The translations under genes and the position numbers were made by a program. Under the pieces are notes generated by a model that had not been told where the DNA came from, made no database searches, and saw only the letters and a program-made list of their open reading frames with translations. From JAZRUY01 sp045598845 (GTDB lineage: Bacteria > Verrucomicrobiota > Lentisphaeria > Victivallales > Victivallaceae), in assembly GCA_045598845.1 (NCBI GenBank), contig JAZRUY010000120.1, forward strand, positions 1 through 9,711: 9,711 nucleotides of DNA, in the 5' to 3' direction. Below, piece after piece: positions 1 through 5,950 of the stretch (the first letter of the stretch is position 1; each line of letters starts with the position of its first letter).

Positions 1-1022
1 GCCACCGCCGCTCCGCTGCGCAGAGAAACCTCGCGTTCGCTGGAAACACCGCCGTACAGCACCTGCACTTTGGGCGCGGGAGAAGAAGCACAGACATTTT
101 CAGCATCGGCCGGATTGATGAATTTCACCTCCGGGCGCAGATAAAAACCGGTGCGCTCAGCCACCGCCCGCCGGATATGCGCCAGCAGTGCGGCATAATC
201 AGCGGCGGTGCCGCCGCCGTCATTGACGATAAAATTGGCATGCTCCGCCGAAACCCGTACACCGCCGACAGAAAAGCCTTTCATCCCCGCCTCGTCAATC
301 AATTTGCCGGCCGGTTCTGATTCGGAGACATTGCGGAAAGCGCAACCGGCGGAACGCCCCTGCGGTTCACGGGAACGGCGGGCCGCGATCTCAGCCCGGA
401 TCTTTTCTTCCTCGGCGGCCGGCTCGGAGCAAGGCAATTTCAACCAGACTTCGGTAATGCAGAAATCCTCAGGAAGCGACGATTCACGGTAGCGCCATTC
501 CACATCCGCGCCTTTGAGTTCAAAATATGCGCCGGCGAATTCCGCCCGGTAACCGGCGATCTTCTCCACCAGCGGACCGATGGAAAAACCGGAAGCGCCT
601 GCATTCATCCGCAACGCTCCGCCGACGGTGCCGGGGATGCCGGCCAGCGGCGCCAGACCGCCAAGACCGAGTTTGGCGGCGGTGAAAGCGAGTTCGGGAA
701 TCCGCATACCGGACGGAACTTTAAGCAAACCGTCCTGACCGAGTTCCGCTTCACCGGCGATATCGATTCTGACACCGAGAATATCCAATTCTTCGGCATC
801 CGTGCCCGCCAAATTGGTGCCGCCGCCGATCACGCAAACCGGCACGTTGCAATTCGCGGCGGCACGCAGCACCCGGAAAAGTTCATCTTCGGACTTCACC
901 ACCGCCAGACAGTCCAGCGCGCCTCCGACTCCGAGAGAAGTCAATTCGGTAAAAGGCACATTCCTGCGCAACCGTTCAGGAGGCAGAATTTGCGAAAGCA
1001 GCGACAAAACAGTGGATTTCAT
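1..1022 (-). CDS. murB: UDP-N-acetylenolpyruvoylglucosamine reductase fused to D-alanine--D-alanine ligase (3' part beyond window)
   Basis: Translating the complement from the ATG at 1022-1020 gives 340 codons with no stop before the window edge. Residues 1 to about 302 form a complete type II MurB. The FAD-binding loop GGGTNL is at 66-71 and IPGTVGG is near 129-135. A YRES motif has its arginine at 179. The SAGCAF motif carries Cys227 where the proton-donating Ser/Cys sits, and Glu298 lies in RPEVKF. MurB reduces UDP-GlcNAc-enolpyruvate to UDP-MurNAc with NADPH and FAD in the cytoplasm. After a 15-residue linker, residues 318-340 match the Ddl N-terminus (VLYGGVSSEREVSLRSG), including Glu329, equivalent to E. 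coli DdlB Glu15. I therefore infer a MurB-Ddl fusion. The start overlaps the hisI stop by four bases (ATGA), so the two are probably translationally coupled. The ligase catalytic body lies outside the window, so whether it is intact cannot be judged. Confidence 0.93.
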   Translation of the reverse strand, partial: MKSTVLSLLSQILPPERLRRNVPFTELTSLGVGGALDCLAVVKSEDELFRVLRAAANCNVPVCVIGGGTNLAGTDAEELDILGVRIDIAGEAELGQDGLLKVPSGMRIPELAFTAAKLGLGGLAPLAGIPGTVGGALRMNAGASGFSIGPLVEKIAGYRAEFAGAYFELKGADVEWRYRESSLPEDFCITEVWLKLPCSEPAAEEEKIRAEIAARRSREPQGRSAGCAFRNVSESEPAGKLIDEAGMKGFSVGGVRVSAEHANFIVNDGGGTAADYAALLAHIRRAVAERTGFYLRPEVKFINPADAENVCASSPAPKVQVLYGGVSSEREVSLRSGAAV

Positions 1023-1405
1023 TTTTTACCATACACCTCATCGGGATTGAAAATTTTTTCAGAAACTTCATCAGCTGAGAGCTTGCCGTTTACAATACGG
1101 CGGAAAAAACAACTGCGGCGGCCGGTATGGCAGGCGGCGCCGCCGGTCTGCTCAACCTTGAGCAGTACAGTGTCGCTGTCGCAATCGACCAGAATATCGC
1201 GGACCAGCTGTACATTGCCGCTGGTTTCACCTTTACGCCACAGGCGGTTGCGGCTGCGGGAAAAATAAACGCCGCGGCCGGTGGAAACCGTTTCACGCCA
1301 TGCGTCCCGGTTCATATAGGCGAGCATCAGCACCTCGCCGGTAACCGCATCCTGCACAATGGCGGGAACAAGTCCGCCGCCTTTTTGAAAATCAGGTTCA
1401 AACAT
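1019..1405 (-). CDS. hisI: phosphoribosyl-AMP cyclohydrolase
   Basis: This 128-residue protein matches stand-alone HisI, which opens the adenine ring of phosphoribosyl-AMP in the third step of histidine biosynthesis in the cytoplasm. The family signatures appear in order: YMN (30-32), YFSRSRNRLWRKGETSGN (47-64), and DCDSD (74-78), whose aspartates bind Mg2+ and whose Cys75 is a zinc ligand. The remaining zinc cysteines, Cys92 and Cys99, are in ACHTGRRSCF. No HisE domain is fused, as the chain ends soon after the cyclohydrolase fold. The ATG at 1405 is preceded by an AAGGA Shine-Dalgarno at 1412-1416, five to six bases away. Its TGA overlaps the ATG of the murB fusion by four bases, so the two share an operon although their pathways differ. 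No other his gene is visible here. Confidence 0.96.
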   Translation of the reverse strand: MFEPDFQKGGGLVPAIVQDAVTGEVLMLAYMNRDAWRETVSTGRGVYFSRSRNRLWRKGETSGNVQLVRDILVDCDSDTVLLKVEQTGGAACHTGRRSCFFRRIVNGKLSADEVSEKIFNPDEVYGKK

Positions 1406-1411
1406 AAATTA

Positions 1412-1434
1412 TCCTTAAGTTTTCCGGATAAGGA
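1412..1434 (-). promoter_or_regulatory. hairpin that may mask the hisI ribosome binding site
   Basis: On the transcribed strand a 6-bp perfect inverted repeat (UCCUUA ... UAAGGA) with an 11-base loop ends in the AAGGA Shine-Dalgarno of hisI. The upstream arm is therefore an exact anti-SD sequence. Such a stem could lower translation initiation unless it is opened. It is short, and a regulatory role is inference only. Confidence 0.35.
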
Positions 1435-1512
1435 CGCCGCATTGACAACGGCCTGACAGAGCCCATGAAAAAAAACGGCGCAATTCGGGAAACGGGATAT
1501 TTCCGCTCCAAC

Positions 1513-1543
1513 GCGCGATCGTCAGGCGCGATCATCAGGCGCG
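1513..1543. repeat. 13-bp tandem repeat, about 2.4 copies
   Basis: The unit GCGCGATCGTCAG (1513-1525) is followed directly by GCGCGATCATCAG (1526-1538), with one difference, and then by the first five bases of a third copy. It is noncoding and lies upstream of hisI. It may be simple replication slippage or a pair of protein-binding sites. Confidence 0.7.
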
Positions 1544-1920
1544 CGCGGGAGACGGGAACGGGAAACAGTTCACGGATGATTTTACGCTGATTCCGGCGGA
1601 TAGAAAAAGCACATCCGCTCCGGCTCCGGATTTTTTCCCGGAAAATCAATTCTCCGCACCGGACCGGAAAATCCGCTGCTTTTCGAAAATCCGCGCCCGT
1701 TCCGAAATATCCGTTTTTATGAAAAAACCGCATTGACACCGCTGAAACATAGTCTGACACCGTATATAAGATAATTATCAACCGGCGGCAATGCAAGCGG
1801 ATTAGGAAAAAGATTTAAAAGCCGGCCCGGCATAAAAAAGCAATCCGGACACCGACGGATAATATGTTCCGGCCGAACCGGATTTTCAAGCCGTCCGCAG
1901 CTGCGGCCGGTTGTTTTCAG

Positions 1921-1949
1921 TTGACGGAAGCTGTATATTCTGACAAAAT
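1921..1949 (+). promoter_or_regulatory. candidate sigma-70 promoter of mutM
   Basis: TTGACG at 1921-1926 is followed after 17 bases by CAAAAT at 1944-1949. A TG pair one base upstream of the hexamer gives an extended -10 form. Transcription would start near 1956, leaving a leader of about 38 bases before the mutM ATG. CTGTATATTCTGACAA (1931-1946) lies in the spacer and -10 and resembles the Proteobacterial LexA box, which is treated as a finding. The prediction rests on consensus match only. Confidence 0.4.
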
Positions 1950-1993
1950 TATTTCAATAAACCTGAACGACAAAAAAACAGGATGCCTGGAAA

Positions 1994-2818
1994 ATGCCGG
2001 AACTGCCGGAGGCCGAAAATATCCGCAGAGCGCTGGATAAAGCGATGACCGGGAGAACCGTTACCGGAGTGGAAGTATTCACCCCGGCAATGCGCGAACC
2101 GCTCACTCCGCTGCTTAACGCGGCATTACCCGGCCGAAAATTCACCTGTCTGCGGAGACGCGGCAGATACGTGATAGCCGAAATGGACGACGGCAGGGCG
2201 TTGCTGATGCATTTCGGAATGTCGGGAGTGGTGCGGATTGAGCCGTTGTCGATACCGAAACGCAAGCACGAGCATGTATTTCTGCATCTGGACAACGGCA
2301 AGGCTTTCCGGTTCGAATGCACCCGCAGATTCAGCCTGCTCAAAGTAGTGACTCCGCCAGCGCCGGGAGCCGACCCGGAAGAGTTGTCTAATCTGGGCAT
2401 CGAACCGCTTACAGACGCATTTAACGGAGAGTATCTGTACCGGCGCTCGCGACGCTGCGGAATGCCGGTCAAGGGATTCATAATGGACAACGCGGCGGTA
2501 ACCGGAATCGGAAATATCTACGCGACAGAGTCACTGTTCTCCAGCGGAATATCACCGTTGCGTCCGGCCTCGGGTCTTACCGAAAAGGAATGCGCCGGAT
2601 TGTGTCAAAACATCAAAATAATCCTGAATGAAGCAATCTCCATGGGGGGCAGCACCATATCAGATTTTCTGAATGTGGACGGCAGCGAAGGCAAATTCGC
2701 CCAAAAACTGCGCATATACGGAAAAGCCGGTTCTTCCTGCCCGGTATGCGGCACAATGATCGAAGCGGTGAAAATCGGCGGACGGACTTCCGCCTACTGT
2801 CCGCGGTGCCAGCACTGA
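1994..2818 (+). CDS. mutM: formamidopyrimidine-DNA glycosylase (Fpg/MutM)
   Basis: This 274-residue bifunctional base-excision-repair enzyme removes 8-oxoguanine and ring-opened purines and then nicks the abasic site. The start is fixed by MPELPE, because the mature N-terminal proline is the nucleophile and the next glutamate is catalytic. Also visible are the HFGMSG loop (Met76), RRF at 111-113, GIGNIYATES (171-180) of the helix-two-turn-helix, and a C-terminal zinc finger with Cys249, Cys252, Cys269 and Cys272. Length is normal for the family. Some near-invariant positions differ. The RRGK segment reads RRGR (Arg58), DPRRFG reads CTRRFS, and the Lys217-equivalent in the 8-oxoG recognition loop is Ser223. 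The core catalytic residues remain, so it is probably an active glycosylase with altered lesion handling. A weak Shine-Dalgarno (CAGGA) lies about 11 bases upstream. Confidence 0.93.
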   Translation: MPELPEAENIRRALDKAMTGRTVTGVEVFTPAMREPLTPLLNAALPGRKFTCLRRRGRYVIAEMDDGRALLMHFGMSGVVRIEPLSIPKRKHEHVFLHLDNGKAFRFECTRRFSLLKVVTPPAPGADPEELSNLGIEPLTDAFNGEYLYRRSRRCGMPVKGFIMDNAAVTGIGNIYATESLFSSGISPLRPASGLTEKECAGLCQNIKIILNEAISMGGSTISDFLNVDGSEGKFAQKLRIYGKAGSSCPVCGTMIEAVKIGGRTSAYCPRCQH

Positions 2819-2835
2819 TACGGCCGCCGCATACT

Positions 2836-2863
2836 TTGAAAAGCCGGTAAAATATGTTATATT
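2836..2863 (+). promoter_or_regulatory. probable sigma-70 promoter of the aminotransferase-lexA operon
   Basis: TTGAAA at 2836-2841 and TATATT at 2858-2863 are separated by 16 bases. TG at 2855-2856 gives an extended -10. It is one of the two best promoter matches in the window and lies in the 158-base gap after mutM. The predicted start, near 2870, leaves a U-rich leader of about 107 bases before the aminotransferase ATG. Confidence 0.55.
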
Positions 2864-2871
2864 AAGTCTTT

Positions 2872-2913
2872 CGGATACATCGTTCCGGCATGTGTTCGTT
2901 GTACCGTTTTTTT
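2872..2913 (+). terminator. terminator-like hairpin with T7 tract in the operon leader
   Basis: CGGATACA (2872-2879) can pair with TGTACCG (2900-2906) as a seven-pair stem with one bulged A and a loop of about 20 bases. Seven T residues (2907-2913) follow, with more T runs to 2933. It could terminate mutM transcripts. Because it lies just downstream of the predicted start site at about 2870, it could also act as an attenuator for the operon. The long loop makes the stem only moderately stable. Confidence 0.35.
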
Positions 2914-2976
2914 GTTCATTGTTTTTTATTTTTACCCAAAAAGCCGCGACGGCGGCGGAAATGGCGATACAGCATC

Positions 2977-4164
2977 ATGGAAAATCTGCAAGACAGCCGA
3001 GGCAGCATGAACGCGCTGATTCCATCGGCGACGCTGGCGATAACAGCAAGAGCAAAAGCAATGCGCGCCGAGGGACGTGACGTATGCAGCATGTGCGCGG
3101 GAGAACCGGATTTTGATACCCCCAAGGCGATAAAAGACGCCTGCATTGCGGCTATCAACGCCGGAAAAGTAACCTATACTCCGGCGGCCGGACTCAAGGA
3201 ACTGAAGGCGATGATCGCGGAGAAATTCATCCGTGAAAACGGTATTCCGACCGTTCCGGAAGAAGTGGTAGCGGCACCGGGCGCTAAATTTTCCGTATTC
3301 AGCGCAATAGCGGCTCTATGCGGTCCGGGGGACGAGGTGCTGCTTCCGGCCCCGTACTGGCTGAGTTATCCGGAAATGGTCAAAGCGTCCGGAGCGACAC
3401 CGGTGCCGGTATTCACATCGGCGGAAGAGGGATTCTCGCTGAATCCGGAGGTGCTGGAACGCTCGGTGACAGAACGCACCCGGCTGCTGATTCTCAATAC
3501 GCCCAACAATCCTACCGGTGCGGTTTACGACCGTAAAACGCTGGAAAAAATCGCGGAAACAGCCGTAAAACATAATTTCATGGTGCTTTCCGATGAAATC
3601 TATGAACGGCTGGTCTATAATCCGGAGCGTCCGCATATCAGCATCGCATCGTTGTCGAAGGAAATACGCGAGCACAGCGTGACAGTCAACGGATTCAGCA
3701 AAACTTACGCGATGACCGGCTGGCGCTTAGGTTATCTGCGGGCACCGGAATGGCTGGCAAAGCGCATCGGCGCACTGCAAAGCCATGCCACCAGCAATCC
3801 CACCACCTTCGTGCAGTACGGAGCGATGGCGGCACTGCGTGGAGAAGCGGAAAACGATGTGCGCAAAATGATCTCCGCTTTCGCGGAACGCCGGGAACTT
3901 ATCCGCGGACTCATCTCGGCTATTCCGGGGATAAAATGCTTTTCTCCCGACGGAGCGTTTTATCTTTTCTGCGACATTTCCGCTTTCGGTATGGATTCCG
4001 ACACTTTCTGCGCCAGACTGCTCAAAGAGAAGGATATGGCGGTAATCCCGTGCACCGCTTTCGGAGCACCAGGATATATCAGACTGTCTTATGCCTGCTC
4101 CGAACAAAATATCCGCACCGCCGCGGAACGGCTGCGCGGATTCTGCGCCGCGCTGGAAAAATGA
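2977..4164 (+). CDS. class I PLP-dependent aminotransferase (aspartate aminotransferase family, AspB/AspC-like)
   Basis: The 395-residue product matches the subgroup-I aspartate/prephenate aminotransferases that move amino groups between aspartate or related amino acids and 2-oxoacids in the cytoplasm. The opening PSATLAITARAKAMRAEGRDV and GEPDFDTP is typical of the subgroup. NNPTG (Asn178), SDEIY (Asp206, Tyr209) and the PLP lysine Lys242 in SKTYAMTGWRLGY follow in order, then Arg369 in IRLSYA for the substrate carboxylate. The frame opens further upstream at 2890, but those 29 residues are an implausible Phe/Arg-rich stretch. I chose the ATG at 2977, which gives the family's usual length. 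An ATG at 3007 with GAGG before it is a second option. Its TGA overlaps the next gene's ATG. Substrate preference cannot be decided from sequence. Confidence 0.92.
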   Translation: MENLQDSRGSMNALIPSATLAITARAKAMRAEGRDVCSMCAGEPDFDTPKAIKDACIAAINAGKVTYTPAAGLKELKAMIAEKFIRENGIPTVPEEVVAAPGAKFSVFSAIAALCGPGDEVLLPAPYWLSYPEMVKASGATPVPVFTSAEEGFSLNPEVLERSVTERTRLLILNTPNNPTGAVYDRKTLEKIAETAVKHNFMVLSDEIYERLVYNPERPHISIASLSKEIREHSVTVNGFSKTYAMTGWRLGYLRAPEWLAKRIGALQSHATSNPTTFVQYGAMAALRGEAENDVRKMISAFAERRELIRGLISAIPGIKCFSPDGAFYLFCDISAFGMDSDTFCARLLKEKDMAVIPCTAFGAPGYIRLSYACSEQNIRTAAERLRGFCAALEK

Positions 4165-4607
4165 ACGGAACGCGGAGTACATTCCGTGCGGTTCTTACCG
4201 GCATCTGCATTGCGCTGACGCCGGCGGGAACACCGGAATGCGCCGCCGGGAGCACCGTTTCCGCGGAACAGCAGGAACACTCCGGCGAAGCCGCCATGAA
4301 GCGCGCCGCTGAAGTTTATATGACGGATTTCGCCGCCGCTTTCGGAGCGGAAGACAACTATCAGGCATTTACCGTACTGGCGCGAAACGCCGGAACCGCG
4401 CCGCGGGAAAGAGACTATGCCGCCGCCAGAAAACAACTGGGAATGATGACAGGCATGGAATATCTGACGTCGGTAAAGCGCAGCGGATTCACCGTATTCA
4501 TCTGGAAAGTATATTTTACCGCCGGAGAAATGATACATGAACTGCTCTACGGAACGGCGGTATCGCCGGCCGGAGAAGTGATTTCGGCAAAATTCATTTC
4601 CGTTTGA
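4161..4607 (+). CDS. small secreted protein of unknown function
   Basis: The product is 148 residues and I do not recognise its family. It begins with a likely Sec signal peptide: a basic N-terminus (Arg5, Arg9), a hydrophobic stretch around residues 10-20, and small residues near a possible cleavage site at about 29-32. No lipobox is present. The mature part is about 115 residues, with helical, charged segments and then an alternating hydrophobic pattern (FTVFIWKVYF) that suggests beta strands. The layout recalls small NTF2-like/DUF3887-type secreted proteins, but this is a guess. Its ATG overlaps the aminotransferase TGA (ATGA), which implies translational coupling. lexA follows after 27 bases. 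The same frame stays open upstream inside the aminotransferase gene, where it is only a shadow frame. Confidence 0.72.
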   Translation: MNGTRSTFRAVLTGICIALTPAGTPECAAGSTVSAEQQEHSGEAAMKRAAEVYMTDFAAAFGAEDNYQAFTVLARNAGTAPRERDYAAARKQLGMMTGMEYLTSVKRSGFTVFIWKVYFTAGEMIHELLYGTAVSPAGEVISAKFISV

Positions 4608-4634
4608 TCATAAAACAATGAAGGACGGCAACTA

Positions 4635-5267
4635 ATGAAAGTACTCACTGAAAAACAGAAAAACGTACTGAATTTCATCGAACAGTTTCTCGACCGGGAA
4701 GGCATGGCCCCGACAATCTATGAAATAGCCGATCATTTCGATATCAAAACCTCGACCGCATTCGCCCATCTTCGGGCGCTGCAGCGCAAAAACCAGCTGG
4801 CGCGCAGTTCAAAGGCCCGCAGTCTCAATCTGCTCTCAAGGCCGCGCAGGCGCAGAGTACCCCGCCGGGTGCTGATGATTCCGCTGCTGGGCGGAGTTCA
4901 TGCCGGAGTAGTAGCGGAAAGTATCCAGAATCAGGAGGGGGAAATCTGTATCGCGTCATCCACGGCCGTCGGCATACCGGCGGAAAATCTTTTCGCACTG
5001 CGGGTGCGCGGGGAAAGCATGCGCGACCTGGGCATCTACGACGGCGATATCGTGATAGTGGGCAAAGACAATCTGCCGCCGCGCGACGGCGATATCGTGG
5101 TGGCGGAACTGGCAGGCGGAGAAGTAACCGTGAAAAGCTGGTACAACGGCAAGCGCGGTACAGTGGAACTGCGCCCGGCCAATCCGGATTTTCCGGTACA
5201 GACTTTCAAGGCATCCGAAGTGACGGTGCAGGGAAAAGTGCTTGAACTCCGCCGAAGTTTCAACTAA
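4635..5267 (+). CDS. lexA: LexA repressor (SOS regulator, self-cleaving S24 peptidase)
   Basis: This 210-residue protein has the LexA two-domain plan. Residues 1-65 form a winged helix-turn-helix (EIADHFDIKTSTAFAHLRAL, 30-49). An Arg-rich hinge (69-78) leads to an S24 domain with the Ala90-Gly91 cleavage bond, Ser128 in RGESM and the general-base Lys167 in VTVKS. The cleavage bond, the serine and the lysine are all present, so RecA-stimulated self-cleavage should work. LexA represses DNA-repair and mutagenesis genes. The recognition-helix region appears one residue shorter than in E. coli or B. subtilis LexA and differs in sequence, so the operator is probably not one of theirs. AAGGA at 4621-4625 lies nine bases before the ATG. 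It sits third in a probable operon, with no recognised LexA box directly upstream. Confidence 0.94.
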   Translation: MKVLTEKQKNVLNFIEQFLDREGMAPTIYEIADHFDIKTSTAFAHLRALQRKNQLARSSKARSLNLLSRPRRRRVPRRVLMIPLLGGVHAGVVAESIQNQEGEICIASSTAVGIPAENLFALRVRGESMRDLGIYDGDIVIVGKDNLPPRDGDIVVAELAGGEVTVKSWYNGKRGTVELRPANPDFPVQTFKASEVTVQGKVLELRRSFN

Positions 5268-5277
5268 ACCCGCCGGA

Positions 5278-5904
5278 ATGGACAACGAAAAACACTATTC
5301 CCGCCGGGAGGAGTTCTTCAACTGGCTCTCTCATGCGGCCGGAGCGGCGGCCGCGCTTGGCGCCGGGATACCGGTACTGCTGAAGCGTCTGAACGGGATT
5401 CAGGCGGCGGCGGCGCTGATATATATGCTGAGTATGGCGCTGCTGTTCTCCGCATCGGCGGTTTATCATATTCTGCCGGACGGCAGCCGGGCCAGACGCA
5501 TCGCCAGAAAATGCGATCATTGCTCGATATTCATACTGATTGCGGGAACCTATACCGCGCTGCTGCCGCTGACCTCGGCGGAACCGGCACTGCCGGTCAC
5601 GCTGGTTTGGGCGACCGGAATCACCGGAATAATCTGCGAACTGCTGGATTTCCGACCGTTTCCGCACGCTCAGGTTCTGCTGTATGTACTGATGGGCTGG
5701 CTGTGCGTATTTTTCCGCGGACAGATATTCGGCGGCATCCCTGACGGCAATCCGGCCGGGAAACTGCTGATAGCCGGAGGGATTGTTTATACTTCCGGAG
5801 TATTTTTTTATGTGTGCCGGAAAGCCGGATGCCATGCCGTATGGCATCTGTTTGTGCTGGGGGGAGCGGTATTGCACTATCTGGCTATATTTTTTCTTGC
5901 GTAA
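5278..5904 (+). CDS. hemolysin III family / PAQR-type integral membrane protein
   Basis: The 208-residue protein has about seven hydrophobic segments and the PAQR/hemolysin III signature: SHAAG (His19), SASAVYH (Ser58, His64), CDHCSIFILIAGTYTAL (Asp80, His81), and a last helix with His186, His190 and His200. In PAQR structures the equivalent histidines, serine and aspartate bind zinc near the inner membrane face, which fits a hydrolase-like role. Bacterial members (for example E. coli TrhA) are linked to membrane fluidity or lipid homeostasis, and the haemolysin label is historical. I chose the ATG at 5278, ten bases after the lexA stop. A TTG at 5242 with AGGGA seven bases upstream would add 12 residues and overlap lexA by 26 bases, and it cannot be excluded. 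It ends the operon and faces the GH3 gene tail to tail. Confidence 0.9.
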   Translation: MDNEKHYSRREEFFNWLSHAAGAAAALGAGIPVLLKRLNGIQAAAALIYMLSMALLFSASAVYHILPDGSRARRIARKCDHCSIFILIAGTYTALLPLTSAEPALPVTLVWATGITGIICELLDFRPFPHAQVLLYVLMGWLCVFFRGQIFGGIPDGNPAGKLLIAGGIVYTSGVFFYVCRKAGCHAVWHLFVLGGAVLHYLAIFFLA

Positions 5905-5915
5905 CGCAACTCTCC

Positions 5916-5933
5916 GCCGCGCACTCCCGCGGC
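5916..5933. terminator. GC-rich hairpin between convergent genes
   Basis: GCCGCG and CGCGGC form a perfect 6-bp stem with a six-base loop in the 46-base gap between the stops of the hemolysin III and GH3 genes. No T tract follows directly on either strand, so it is at best a weak, possibly bidirectional, terminator. Confidence 0.3.
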
Positions 5934-5950
5934 ACGAAAACCGACCGCAA

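Larger units (their letters stand above)
1406..1993. other. 588-base intergenic region between divergent hisI and mutM
   Basis: I see no credible gene here. One open frame on the minus strand (1398-1796) starts with TTG, lacks a Shine-Dalgarno, is arginine-rich, resembles nothing I recognise and runs over the hisI start. The region contains many CCGGA/TCCGG words and a 13-bp tandem repeat at 1513-1543. An 11-bp word, CCGCATTGACA, occurs at 1437-1447 and again at 1728-1738. GATAATTATC at 1770-1779 and CCGCAGCTGCGG at 1895-1906 are perfect palindromes. A mutM promoter candidate lies at the right end. I found no convincing sigma-70 promoter reading toward hisI, although one must exist nearby. 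Confidence 0.6.

Noticed and set aside
1398..1796. 132-codon minus-strand open frame upstream of hisI
   Set aside because: It has a TTG start, no Shine-Dalgarno and an Arg-rich unfamiliar sequence. It overlaps the hisI start and passes through tandem repeats. It is most likely chance in GC-rich DNA.
1811..1840. GCCGGCCCGGC inverted repeat followed by T-rich sequence on the minus strand, as a terminator
   Set aside because: The arms are only about 4-5 bp with almost no loop, and no gene ends there on that strand.
1954..2490. 178-codon minus-strand frame opposite mutM
   Set aside because: mutM on the plus strand has complete family motifs. The reverse frame has none.
2890..2976. 29-residue N-terminal extension of the aminotransferase
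   Set aside because: It is Phe/Arg-rich, is encoded by the T-rich leader and is absent from the family. The ATG at 2977 gives the normal length.
3750..4160. Open frame inside the aminotransferase gene that continues into the small secreted protein
   Set aside because: The upstream part is a shadow frame of the aminotransferase. The real start is the ATG at 4161, with an ATGA overlap and a signal peptide.
4161..4260. Lipoprotein signal in the small secreted protein
   Set aside because: The cysteines near the hydrophobic segment lack the lipobox residues before them (TGIC, TPEC).
5278..5904. Cytolytic toxin based on the hemolysin III name
   Set aside because: The motifs are those of PAQR membrane proteins. 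The haemolysin name is historical and does not show toxin activity.
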